From: JACKBJ01 sp964549495
GTDB taxonomy: Bacteria; Chloroflexota; Anaerolineae; Epilineales; Epilineaceae
DNA: 43,204 nt
Assembly (NCBI GenBank): GCA_964549495.1
Contig: CAZJWJ010000037.1
Coordinates: forward strand, 1-43,204
Reading direction: 5' to 3'
Below the pieces are notes generated by a model. It had not been told where the DNA came from. It saw only the letters and a list, made by a program, of their open reading frames with translations, and made no database searches. The stretch's first letter is position 1. Each line of letters starts with the position of its first letter. A program made the translations under genes and the position numbers. This document shows, one piece after another, positions 16,673 through 27,207 of this stretch.

Positions 16673-19444
16673 ATGGCCGACAAGAAGCTCGTCACGATCC
16701 GGATCGACGACCGCGAGGTGGAGGTGCCCGCCGGCACCAGCGTGGTCGACGCGGCCGCGCAGGCCGGCGTCGAGATCCCCATCTTCTGCCACCACCCGCG
16801 CCTCGAGCCGGTGGGCATGTGCCGCATGTGCCTGGTCAAGGTCGGCACGCCTGCGGTCGATCGAGCCACCGGCGAGGTCGAGACCGACGAGGCGGGCCAG
16901 CCGGTCATCCGCTACTTTCCGACCCTGCAGGCCGGCTGCACCATGCGCGCCAGCCAGGGCATGGTGGTCCAGACCGACATCGACGAGGTGGCCGACGCGA
17001 GGCGCTCGGTGCTCGAGTTCCTGCTCACCAGCCACCCGCTGGACTGCCCGGTCTGCGACAAGGGCGGCGAATGCCCCTTGCAGAACCTGACCATGCGCTA
17101 CGGTCCGGGCCAGAGCCGCTTTTCCTGGGGCGAGAAGTACCGTTTCGAGAAGCCGGTGCCCATCGGCCCGCTGATCGCCCTGGACCGCGAGCGCTGCGTG
17201 CTCTGCGCGCGCTGCATCCGCTTCGAGGAGGAGATCGCCGGCGACGAGGTGCTGGGCTTCGAGAACCGCGGCCGCGGCATGGAGGTGATCAGCTTCTCCG
17301 ATCCGCCCTTCGAGAGCTACTTCTCGGGCAACACCTCGGACATCTGCCCGGTCGGCGCCCTGACGACCAAGGACTTCCGCTTCGAGGCCCGCGCCTGGGA
17401 GGTGGTCGGCCGGCCCAGCGTCTGCGGCCACTGCCCGGCGGGCTGCAACACGATGGTCGACGGCCGCTCGGGCCAGATCGAGCGCTTGATGCCGCGCAAG
17501 AACGAGGCGGTCAACGAGATCTGGCTCTGCGACAAGGGCCGCTTCGCCCACCACCATGCCAGCGACCCGGATCGCCTGACGACGCCCCTGGTCCGCAAGG
17601 ATGGCCAGCTGGTCGAGGCCAGCTGGGACGAGGCCCTGGGCTTGGTGGCCGAGAAACTCTTGAAGCTGCGCGATGACCACGGCGCCCAGGCCATCGGTGG
17701 CCTGGCCGGCGCCGGCTTGCCCAACGAGGACCTCTACCTCTTCAGCCGCTTCATCCGGGCCGTGGTCGGCAGCCCCCACCTGGACCATCGCCCGGCCCTG
17801 TTGCGCGACGACGTGATCGCCCGCGCCGGCTGGCGCGGCGAGCCCGACTTCAACCAGCTGGGCGAAGGCGATTGCGTGCTGCTCGCCGGTCTGGACGCCG
17901 AGGAAGAGGCGCCCATGCTCTACTTGGGCCTGCGCAAGGCTCTCCGCCAGGGCGCATCGGTGCTCCTGCTATCGGCCGGCCCGCAAAAGCTGGAGGCAGA
18001 GGCCAGCCTGGCCCTGCGCTACCAGGCGAGCCAGCCCGAATCGGCCCTGGCGGCCCTGATCCGCGCGTCGCTGGCGGCCGGCGACGCGCAGGAGAGATCA
18101 AGGGGGCTCGAGGAGCTGGCCACCGCGGTGGAGGCCTTCGATGCCGATCGCATCGCCGGTGTCCACCCCTTGCGCGCCTCCGACCTGGAGGCCGCGGCCC
18201 GGGCGATGCGCGAGGCCGAGCGACTGGTGATCGCCTTCGGGCCCGAGATGGGCGGCAGCGACCTGCCGGCAGGACTCGAGGCCCTGCTGGCCGCCGCCGG
18301 CCATGCCGGACGCGAGGACAGCGGCCTGGTGGCCGTCGGCGCCCAGGCCAACAGCCAGGGTGCGGCCGACATGGGCCTGATGCCCGGCTGGCTGCCCGGC
18401 TATCGCCGCTTGGACGACGCCGATGCCCGCGCCGAGTTGGCCGAGATCTGGCCGGCCGAGCCGGCCGAGGGACCGGGCTTGGATGCCGGGGCCATGCTGG
18501 CCGGCGAGGGCCCGCGCGCGCTCTACATCTTGGGGACCAACCCGGCCAGCGATGACCCGGCGCATGCCAAGGCGCTGGAGGCGCTCGACTTCCTGGTGGT
18601 CCAGGAGCTCTTCTTGACCCGCACGGCCCAGCTGGCCGACGTGGTGCTGCCGGCCCTCTCCAGCCTCGAGCGCGGCGGCAGCTTTACCAACCTGGGCCGC
18701 CGCGTGCAGCGCTTCCAGGCCGGCTGCGATCCGGTCGGCCAGGGACGGCCCGACTGGCGCATCCTGCGCGACTTGGGCCTGCGCATGGGCGTGTCCGAAC
18801 CCTATTCCAGCCCGTCCGACGTCTTCGACGAGATCGCCCGCGCGCTGCCAGCCTACCAGGGCATGAGCCACGACTCGCTGGGCCGGGTCGCCGAGGCCGA
18901 GCCCACCGACATCTTCCTACCCTTCGCGCCCCAGACCGAATCCCGCCACGTCAGCTATGAGGGCACGGCCTACGGCAGCGAGCACGGCAGCGGCCGGGTG
19001 TGGCCGGTCGAAGATCGCGATCCGGAGCCGCCGACCTGGCGGCCTGCCGCGGCCGGCGACGCGGCCGATCCCTCCGCCCCGAAGGCCGCCTCCAACGGCC
19101 GGCTGCGCCTGCGGGTCACCCGCCGGCTGCTCGACTTGGGCACGGTGGTGGCCGCCTCGCGCATCCTGCACCCCTTGGTGCCCGAGCCCCTGGTCGAGAT
19201 CAGCGCCTTCGACGCCGGGCCGCGCCGCCTGGGCCAAGGCGATCGGGTGCGCCTGAGCGGACCGGGCGGCAGCGCCGAGGCGCGCGTCGAGATCCGGGAC
19301 GGGATCACGCCGGGCTGGGTGCAAGCGCCCGAGAGCCTGGCCTGGACGCTGGCCCCGCGGGCGCTGGCCGGCGGGGAGGTCGCGGCCGAGGTCGAGCTCG
19401 AAGCTCTCGATGACGGCCAGGTAGACCAGGAGGCCGGCGCGTGA
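16673..19444 (+). CDS. nuoG: Complex I subunit NuoG
   Basis: A 923-residue 75-kDa-type subunit. The N-terminus holds a [2Fe-2S] cluster (CHHPRLEPVGMCRMC, then GCTM), the His/Cys-ligated cluster (HPLDCPVCDKGGECPLQ) and a further [4Fe-4S] motif (CVLCARCIRF with CPVGALT). The following CGHCPAGC plus a later Cys would bind the extra cluster N7 found only in some bacteria. The rest is a molybdopterin-oxidoreductase-like domain without a catalytic metal role. The C-terminus ends in a small barrel-like domain. No clear ribosome-binding site lies in the 70-base spacer. The stop overlaps the nuoH start in GTGA. Confidence 0.95.
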   Translation: MADKKLVTIRIDDREVEVPAGTSVVDAAAQAGVEIPIFCHHPRLEPVGMCRMCLVKVGTPAVDRATGEVETDEAGQPVIRYFPTLQAGCTMRASQGMVVQTDIDEVADARRSVLEFLLTSHPLDCPVCDKGGECPLQNLTMRYGPGQSRFSWGEKYRFEKPVPIGPLIALDRERCVLCARCIRFEEEIAGDEVLGFENRGRGMEVISFSDPPFESYFSGNTSDICPVGALTTKDFRFEARAWEVVGRPSVCGHCPAGCNTMVDGRSGQIERLMPRKNEAVNEIWLCDKGRFAHHHASDPDRLTTPLVRKDGQLVEASWDEALGLVAEKLLKLRDDHGAQAIGGLAGAGLPNEDLYLFSRFIRAVVGSPHLDHRPALLRDDVIARAGWRGEPDFNQLGEGDCVLLAGLDAEEEAPMLYLGLRKALRQGASVLLLSAGPQKLEAEASLALRYQASQPESALAALIRASLAAGDAQERSRGLEELATAVEAFDADRIAGVHPLRASDLEAAARAMREAERLVIAFGPEMGGSDLPAGLEALLAAAGHAGREDSGLVAVGAQANSQGAADMGLMPGWLPGYRRLDDADARAELAEIWPAEPAEGPGLDAGAMLAGEGPRALYILGTNPASDDPAHAKALEALDFLVVQELFLTRTAQLADVVLPALSSLERGGSFTNLGRRVQRFQAGCDPVGQGRPDWRILRDLGLRMGVSEPYSSPSDVFDEIARALPAYQGMSHDSLGRVAEAEPTDIFLPFAPQTESRHVSYEGTAYGSEHGSGRVWPVEDRDPEPPTWRPAAAGDAADPSAPKAASNGRLRLRVTRRLLDLGTVVAASRILHPLVPEPLVEISAFDAGPRRLGQGDRVRLSGPGGSAEARVEIRDGITPGWVQAPESLAWTLAPRALAGGEVAAEVELEALDDGQVDQEAGA

Positions 19445-20487
19445 GCGGCATCGAGATCCTCGAGGTCACCCTGATCGGTGCGGCGGTCATCGGCGCGCTC
19501 CTGACCGGCTTTGCCTACAGCACTTGGCTGGAGCGCAAGGTCATCGCGCGCATGCAGGCCCGGCTGGGGCCCAACAAGGCCGGGCCGGCCGGCCTGCTCT
19601 TGCCGGCTGCCGACGGCATCAAGCTGGTCTTCAAGGAAAACATCATCCCGGCCGCGGTCGATAAGGGCATCTATTTCTTGGCGCCCCTGCTCAGCATGAC
19701 GGTGGCCATCCTGGCCTTCGCCGTCATCCCGCTGGGCGACCCGGTCGACGTGCCCTGGCGCGAGGGGCTGATGCGGCTGGGCGTCGCCGACTTCAACGTG
19801 GCCCTGCTCTACATCCTGGGCGTGGCCTCCTTCGCGGTCTACGGCATCGCCCTGGCCGGCTGGGCCTCCAACAACAAGTACGCCCTGATCGGCGGCCTGC
19901 GCAGCGCGGCCCAGATGGTCAGCTACGAGCTGGCGATGGGCCTGAGCCTCTTGGGCGTGGTGATGATCGTCGGCTCCCTGTCGATCACCGACATCGTGCT
20001 CTGGCAGTCCTCGAACGTCTGGCTGATCCTGCTGCAGCCGCTGGGCTTCGCGATCTACGCCATCACCGCCCTGGCCGAGACCAACCGGGCGCCCTTCGAC
20101 ATGCCCGAGGCCGAGCAGGAGCTGATCGCCGGCTACCATACCGAGTACACCGGCATGCGCTTCGCGCTCTTCTTCCAGGCCGAGTACATCAACATGATCA
20201 CCGTCAGCGCACTGGGCGCCAGCCTCTTCCTTGGCGGCTACGCGCTGCCGGGGGGCTGGGAACCCGCTTTCCTGACGGGGCTGGGATTGGGCTGGGTCCT
20301 GGACCTGGCGGTCCTGCTGGCCAAGGTGGTGGCCGGCCTCTTCTTCTTCATCTGGATTCGCGCCACCATCCCGCGCCTGCGCTACGATCAGCTGATGGAC
20401 TTTGGCTGGAAGGTGCTCCTGCCCCTGTCCATCCTGAACCTGGCGTTGACCGCGCTGGGCATCGTGGCCTACCAGAACTGGATGTGA
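19441..20487 (+). CDS. nuoH: Complex I membrane subunit NuoH
   Basis: A 348-residue subunit with eight or so helices that links the quinone site to the membrane arm. Family motifs are YSTWLERKVIARMQARLGPN, GLLLPAADGIKLVFKE, ETNRAPFDMPEAEQELIAGY and the acidic stretch around YHTEYTGMRF. The GTG start at 19441 overlaps nuoG. A single copy serves the locus, so any second Q-module would have to dock here as well. Confidence 0.96.
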   Translation: MSGIEILEVTLIGAAVIGALLTGFAYSTWLERKVIARMQARLGPNKAGPAGLLLPAADGIKLVFKENIIPAAVDKGIYFLAPLLSMTVAILAFAVIPLGDPVDVPWREGLMRLGVADFNVALLYILGVASFAVYGIALAGWASNNKYALIGGLRSAAQMVSYELAMGLSLLGVVMIVGSLSITDIVLWQSSNVWLILLQPLGFAIYAITALAETNRAPFDMPEAEQELIAGYHTEYTGMRFALFFQAEYINMITVSALGASLFLGGYALPGGWEPAFLTGLGLGWVLDLAVLLAKVVAGLFFFIWIRATIPRLRYDQLMDFGWKVLLPLSILNLALTALGIVAYQNWM

Positions 20488-20491
20488 TGCG

Positions 20492-21055
20492 ATGATCTCG
20501 AATCTGCGCGACAAGCTGGGGCTGGGCATGGGCGTGCTGAGGGGCATGGGCCTGACCTTCCGAACCATGTTCCGCTCGCCGGTGACCATCCCCTACCCGG
20601 AGGTCAAGCGGCCGGTGGCCGAGCGCTTCCGGGGCAAGCACGAGCTCAAGCGCTATGCCAACGGTCTGGAGCGCTGCATCGGCTGCTCGCTCTGCTCGGC
20701 GGCCTGCCCGGCCGACGCCATCTTCGTGGTGCCGGCCGAGAACACCGACGAGCGACGCTACTCACCGGGCGAGCGCTACGCCGAGGTCTACGAGATCAAC
20801 ATGCTGCGCTGCATCTTCTGCGGCTTCTGCGAGGAGGCCTGCCCGGTCGACGCCATCGTGCTGGAGCACGAGTACGAGATGGCCGCCTACGACCGGCGCG
20901 AGATGATCTACACCAAGGACATGCTGCTGGTGCCGCCGCCGGAGGGCGAGGGCGACACGCCGCAGGACACGCGCGACCGCGAGGTGCCCTTCCGCATGGG
21001 CGGCATGGACTACTTCTCCGGCGCCCTCGATGTCCGGCGCGAGGCAGGCTCGTGA
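20492..21055 (+). CDS. nuoI: Complex I subunit NuoI, canonical copy
   Basis: A 187-residue ferredoxin-like subunit with clusters N6a/N6b: Cys62/65/68/72 (CIGCSLCSAACP) and Cys107/110/113/117 (CIFCGFCEEACP). It is shorter than the copy at 11050 and lacks that copy's charged tail. The start lies four bases after nuoH; its stop overlaps the nuoJ GTG. Confidence 0.95.
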   Translation: MISNLRDKLGLGMGVLRGMGLTFRTMFRSPVTIPYPEVKRPVAERFRGKHELKRYANGLERCIGCSLCSAACPADAIFVVPAENTDERRYSPGERYAEVYEINMLRCIFCGFCEEACPVDAIVLEHEYEMAAYDRREMIYTKDMLLVPPPEGEGDTPQDTRDREVPFRMGGMDYFSGALDVRREAGS

Positions 21056-21765
21056 GCGGCGAGCTTCTCTTCTTCTACGCCGCCGCCGCGCTGGCCGTCC
21101 TGACGGCCCTGGGCATGGTGGCCGCGCGCAACATGGTCCACGGCGTCTTGATGATGGTCGGCAACTTCCTCCTGACCGCCGCGCTCTACCTGCTCCTGCA
21201 CGCGCCCTTCATCGCCGCGGTCCAGCTGGTGGTCTACGCCGGCGCGATCATGGTGCTCTTCCTCTTCGTGGTGATGCTCCTGGGCGCGCGCGACCTGGAC
21301 TTGGCCGAACCGCTCGCCGGCCAGCGCTTCTGGGGCCTGACCCTGGCGGGGCTCTTGGCGGCCCTCCTGGTCTTCGTGACCGGCGAGGGCGTGCCGGCCG
21401 CGCCGAGCGCCGGCCTGGCCGAGGGCCAGCTGGCCGCGGCCATCGCGGCCGACGGCGCCTGGCTCACCGCCGACGAGTTCGAGGGCTTGCCGGCTGCCCA
21501 GCGCGAAGCCGCCGACGACCTGCGGGGCTTCGGCTCGCCCCAGATGGTCGGCCAGGCCCTCTACCGCGACCCCTACCACCTGCCGCCCTTCGAATTGGTC
21601 AGCCTGCTGCTCTTGGTGGCCATGATCGGCGCGGTGGTCATCGCCCGCTTCCCGCACCGTCCGCAGGAGGGACTGCCCGTGCTCGAGGCCAGCCAGGGTG
21701 CGACCGGCGCCCCGGAGGCCGGCGCACAAGGCGCGCCCGGCGGCAGCCAGGAGGTCAGCACGTGA
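21052..21765 (+). CDS. nuoJ: Complex I membrane subunit NuoJ
   Basis: A 237-residue membrane subunit of five helices. NMVHGVLMMVGNFLLTAALY and the conserved VQLVVYAGAIMVLFLFVVML helix are typical. Between the fourth and fifth helices lies a hydrophilic loop of about 65 residues (around EGQLAAAIAADG and ADEFEGLPAAQ). The C-terminus is a Gly/Ala-rich tail. GTG start overlapping nuoI2; stop overlapping nuoK. Confidence 0.94.
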   Translation: MSGELLFFYAAAALAVLTALGMVAARNMVHGVLMMVGNFLLTAALYLLLHAPFIAAVQLVVYAGAIMVLFLFVVMLLGARDLDLAEPLAGQRFWGLTLAGLLAALLVFVTGEGVPAAPSAGLAEGQLAAAIAADGAWLTADEFEGLPAAQREAADDLRGFGSPQMVGQALYRDPYHLPPFELVSLLLLVAMIGAVVIARFPHRPQEGLPVLEASQGATGAPEAGAQGAPGGSQEVST

Positions 21766-22067
21766 CTGTCCCGCCCGGCCACTTCATGATCCTGGCCGCC
21801 CTGCTCTTCTCCATCGGCGCGGCCGGCGTGCTGCTCCGGCGCAACGCCATCATCGTCCTGATGTCGGTCGAATTGATGCTCAACGCGGTCAACCTGACCC
21901 TGCTGGCGGCCGGCCGGGCCATGGGCGACATCGACAGCCACATCTTCGTCTTCTTCAGCCTGACCGTGGCCGCCGCCGAGGTGGCCATCGGTCTGGCGCT
22001 GGTGGTGGCCATCTTCCGCGCCCTGGGGCGCAGCGAGGTGGACGACATCAGCCTGCTCCACGGGTGA
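21762..22067 (+). CDS. nuoK: Complex I membrane subunit NuoK
   Basis: A 101-residue, three-helix subunit. The Glu in VLMSVELMLNAVNLTLL and the Glu in AAAEVAIGLALVVA are the conserved intramembrane acids of the proton path. The GTG start is embedded in the nuoJ stop (GTGA). Four bases separate it from nuoL. Confidence 0.96.
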   Translation: MTVPPGHFMILAALLFSIGAAGVLLRRNAIIVLMSVELMLNAVNLTLLAAGRAMGDIDSHIFVFFSLTVAAAEVAIGLALVVAIFRALGRSEVDDISLLHG

Positions 22068-22071
22068 GCCC

Positions 22072-24375
<2,304 letters not shown>

Positions 24376-24464
24376 GGCCCGGCCTGTGATGCGAGTCCCG
24401 ACCTCCGACCGTCTGCCCTACACCCGACCGGCTCGTCCGACCTCTTTCCGATAGGACGCGAGGC

Positions 24465-26066
24465 ATGCTCTTCTCCAGCCCCACCAATCTGCTAGCGTTT
24501 CCGATCCTGGCCCTGGTGGTCTTTCTGCCATTGGTCGGGGCTGCGCTGGTAGCCATCCTGCCCAGGCGCCATCCGGGACTGATCCACGCCACCGGGCTCT
24601 TCTTCAGCGGTCTGGTCCTCGTGCTGTCCGTGATCATGATGACCGAGTTCGATCGCGGATGGGCCGAGCCCAGGAATGTCGGACCGGCCTTCCAGTTCTC
24701 CACACCCACCCTGGAGATGGGGACCTGGAACAACCATGACCGAACGCAGGTGGTCGAGCGGATCTCCGAGCACCTGACCTGGTTGCCGGGCGGCATCACC
24801 TTCCAGCTGGGCGTCGACGGGATCAGCCTGATGCTGGTGGTGCTGACCACCCTGCTCAGCTTCATCGCGCTCTTGTTCAGCTCGCAGCACGTCCGCGAGC
24901 GGGTGCGCGAGTACGTGGCCTTGATGCTGCTGCTCGAGACGGGCATGCTGGGCGTTTTTGCCGCCATGGACCTCTTCCTCTTCTACGTCTTCTGGGAGGC
25001 CAGCCTGATCCCGATGTACCTGCTCATCGGCATCTGGGGCGGCCAGCGGCGCATCTACGCCACGCTCAAGTTCATCATCTACACCATGGCCGGCTCGGCC
25101 CTGATGCTGGTGGCCATCGTGGCCCTGAAGTTCCTCTCGGGTGCCCAGACCTTCCACCTCTTCGACTTGCTCAACACCGCCCCGCTGGCCACCGGCACCC
25201 AGCTCCTGCTCTTTGCCGCCTTCGCGCTGGCCTTCGCGGTCAAGGTGCCCCTCTTCCCCTTCCATACCTGGCTGCCGGACGCCCACGTCGAGGCGCCGAC
25301 GGCCGGCAGCGTGATCCTGGCCGGCGTGCTGCTCAAGCTGGGCGGCTACGGGCTCTTGCGCTTCGCCCTGCCGCTCTTCCCATCGGCGGCCGCGGCGGCG
25401 GTGCCGGTTTTCTTCGCCCTGGCCGTGATCGGGGTCTGGTACGGCGCCTGGGTGGCCTTTGCCCAGACCGACATCAAGAAGTTGGTGGCCTACTCCTCGG
25501 TCAGCCACATGGGCATCGTGGTGGCTGGCCTATTCGCGCTCAACGCTCAGGGCCTGGCCGGCGGCACCTTGCAGATGATCAACCACGGGCTCTCGACCGG
25601 CGCGCTCTTCCTGCTGGTCGGCATGCTCTACGAGCGCAGCCATTCGCGCGCCATCGCCGACTACGGTGGGCTGTGGAAGACCATGCCGCGCTATTCCGCC
25701 ATCTTCCTGATCGTCACCTTCTCGAGCATCGGCCTGCCGGGCACCAACGGCTTCGTCGGCGAGTGGCTGTCGATCCTGGGCACCTTCCGGGCCAACATGC
25801 TGGCCGGCATCCTGGTCACCTTCGGCGTGGTGCTGGGCGCGGCCTACATGCTCTGGCTCTACCAGCGCGTCTTCTTCGGCCCGACCAGCCCGCTGTCGGA
25901 GAAGATGACCGACCTCACCGCCGTCGAGGTGCTGACGCTGGCGCCCCTGGTCCTGCTCATCTTCTGGATCGGCATCTACCCGGATACCTTCCTGGGCCCG
26001 ATCCAGGAGGCCACGACGGCCTGGGCCAAGCTGATCGACGCGGCGGTGGTCGTCGCGCAGCGCTGA
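24465..26066 (+). CDS. nuoM: Complex I antiporter-like subunit NuoM
   Basis: A 533-residue proton-pumping subunit with about 14 helices. Typical stretches are FQLGVDGISLMLVVLTTLL, FYVFWEASLIPMYLLIGIWG, KVPLFPFHTWLPDAHVEAP and SVSHMGIVVAGLF, with the conserved Glu in FWEASL and Lys in FAVKVPLF. A spacer of 89 bases separates it from nuoL, the longest gap in the series after nuoCD1; AGGA lies before the ATG. nuoN does not follow; a small membrane gene begins 17 bases downstream. Confidence 0.95.
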   Translation: MLFSSPTNLLAFPILALVVFLPLVGAALVAILPRRHPGLIHATGLFFSGLVLVLSVIMMTEFDRGWAEPRNVGPAFQFSTPTLEMGTWNNHDRTQVVERISEHLTWLPGGITFQLGVDGISLMLVVLTTLLSFIALLFSSQHVRERVREYVALMLLLETGMLGVFAAMDLFLFYVFWEASLIPMYLLIGIWGGQRRIYATLKFIIYTMAGSALMLVAIVALKFLSGAQTFHLFDLLNTAPLATGTQLLLFAAFALAFAVKVPLFPFHTWLPDAHVEAPTAGSVILAGVLLKLGGYGLLRFALPLFPSAAAAAVPVFFALAVIGVWYGAWVAFAQTDIKKLVAYSSVSHMGIVVAGLFALNAQGLAGGTLQMINHGLSTGALFLLVGMLYERSHSRAIADYGGLWKTMPRYSAIFLIVTFSSIGLPGTNGFVGEWLSILGTFRANMLAGILVTFGVVLGAAYMLWLYQRVFFGPTSPLSEKMTDLTAVEVLTLAPLVLLIFWIGIYPDTFLGPIQEATTAWAKLIDAAVVVAQR

Positions 26067-26083
26067 TCAAGAGGAGGACGTGC

Positions 26084-26302
26084 ATGGGCTCGAAGTCCCG
26101 CTGGCGCTTGGCTGCCGCAGTCCTCATGCTCGTCGTTGTCGCCGTCACGCCAGGCTTGATCCTCGGCATGGAATGGATCGACCTCGCCCGACTTGGCGAT
26201 CGGGGTGCGTGGTCGATTACCCTCGCGATCTGGTTTGTCGGAGCACAAGCGGTCTTGTGGTGCTGGGGATTCTGGGATTCGGCCCAGACTCTGCGATCCT
26301 AG
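26084..26302 (+). CDS. Small two-helix membrane protein after nuoM (72 aa)
   Basis: A 72-residue protein with two hydrophobic helices (LAAAVLMLVVVAVTPGLILG and WSITLAIWFVGAQAVLWCWG) and short basic ends. A strong GAGGAGG lies about seven bases before the ATG at 26084, and only 17 bases separate it from the nuoM stop, so it is most likely translated from the nuo transcript. It matches no complex I subunit I know. A role in assembling or stabilising the membrane arm is a guess. Confidence 0.68.
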   Translation: MGSKSRWRLAAAVLMLVVVAVTPGLILGMEWIDLARLGDRGAWSITLAIWFVGAQAVLWCWGFWDSAQTLRS

Positions 26303-26330
26303 CCACGGGGGCTCCATGGAGGGAGGAGCG

Positions 26331-27008
26331 ATGTCGCCGATCACCCGGCTACGAGGTGCTTGTCCCGTTGTCTTGATCGTGCTGGGCCTGTCGGCTGCCT
26401 GCACCGGCTCTCCGGTGACGGAGACCCCCGAACTCGGCACACCGGCGCCCGAAGCCGCCGTGGATGCGCTCCGCTGCGAGCTGGTGGCGGTGGAGGGCGA
26501 TCCCTTGCCTCCGATCGGAGCCCGCGAGAACGCCGTCCGGCGCGTGCCCATCGAGCACTTGAAGGAAGCGCTCGGTCCCGAGACGTCGACGGTCGCCCTG
26601 CTGCTCAGCCCGCAGTTGGTGGCCGGCCCGGTCGAGCCAGACTTGATATCGGTTCTACAGGAGGCCTTGCGGTACGGTCTCGAACACGAACACTTCATCT
26701 TCGCAGTATCCGCCGGGGCCGACGACATCGCGCGTGCGGCCGGACTCTACGATGTGCCCACGCCATGGGATCCGATCGGGTCCTACCTACCGTCCGACGC
26801 GCCAGGCGTTCGCGCGCTTGGTGGTGTAGGCCTCATCTTCGATCGTCATCTCCCTGAAGACGAGTACATTCGTGGTTGGTATCGTTACCAGCTCCACGGA
26901 GATTCCAGTTTCGCCGCCGGATTCGTAGCGAACTCATGCCGACCACACGCGCAGCAACGCGGCGCAAAGGGCTCGTCGAGTCTTCAGCCGGCACCCGATT
27001 CACTTTAG
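26331..27008 (+). CDS. Unknown lipoprotein (225 aa)
   Basis: A lipoprotein signal is visible: basic start, hydrophobic VVLIVLGLSAAC with lipobox Cys24, then a Thr/Pro-rich linker (TPELGTPAPEA). The mature domain of about 180 residues has no motif I recognise. GGGAGGAG ends a few bases before the ATG at 26331; an in-frame ATG at 26316 would add five residues. The base composition is visibly more AT-rich here than in the nuo genes, which suggests a different history. Its stop codon overlaps the stop of the antitoxin remnant on the other strand. Confidence 0.65.
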   Translation: MSPITRLRGACPVVLIVLGLSAACTGSPVTETPELGTPAPEAAVDALRCELVAVEGDPLPPIGARENAVRRVPIEHLKEALGPETSTVALLLSPQLVAGPVEPDLISVLQEALRYGLEHEHFIFAVSAGADDIARAAGLYDVPTPWDPIGSYLPSDAPGVRALGGVGLIFDRHLPEDEYIRGWYRYQLHGDSSFAAGFVANSCRPHAQQRGAKGSSSLQPAPDSL

Positions 27009-27207
27009 GTCATCTCCGGCTGCTTGCCCGAGAGCATGCAGTCGCGAAGGTATAGATTGATCAGCGTCTGATAGGGGATTCCCGTGCTCTCCGTCAGCGA
27101 CTTGAAGTATGCGACCACGTCTTCATCCAGTCGGATGGTGACCTGCTTCTTGAGCTGCTTTCATAAGGGTTGGGTCGTGCGGCCGAGAAGTCATAGGTGC
27201 GCCTCAT
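27005..27207 (-). pseudogene. BrnA-type antitoxin remnant with a one-base frameshift
   Basis: On the minus strand the first 15 codons (MRRTYDFSAARPNPY) match the start of BrnA/CopG-like antitoxins, ending where the family continues with Ala-Lys. Two bases (27161-27162) remain of that next codon. After them the family pattern resumes one frame over: KQLKKQVTIRLDEDVVAYF, then GIPYQTLINLYLRDC, to a TAA at 27005-27007. One inserted base would restore a 67-residue ribbon-helix-helix antitoxin; as it stands, translation stops early. No BrnT-type toxin adjoins it. The ATG overlaps the stop of the upstream fusion gene. A sequencing error is the main alternative. Confidence 0.75.
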
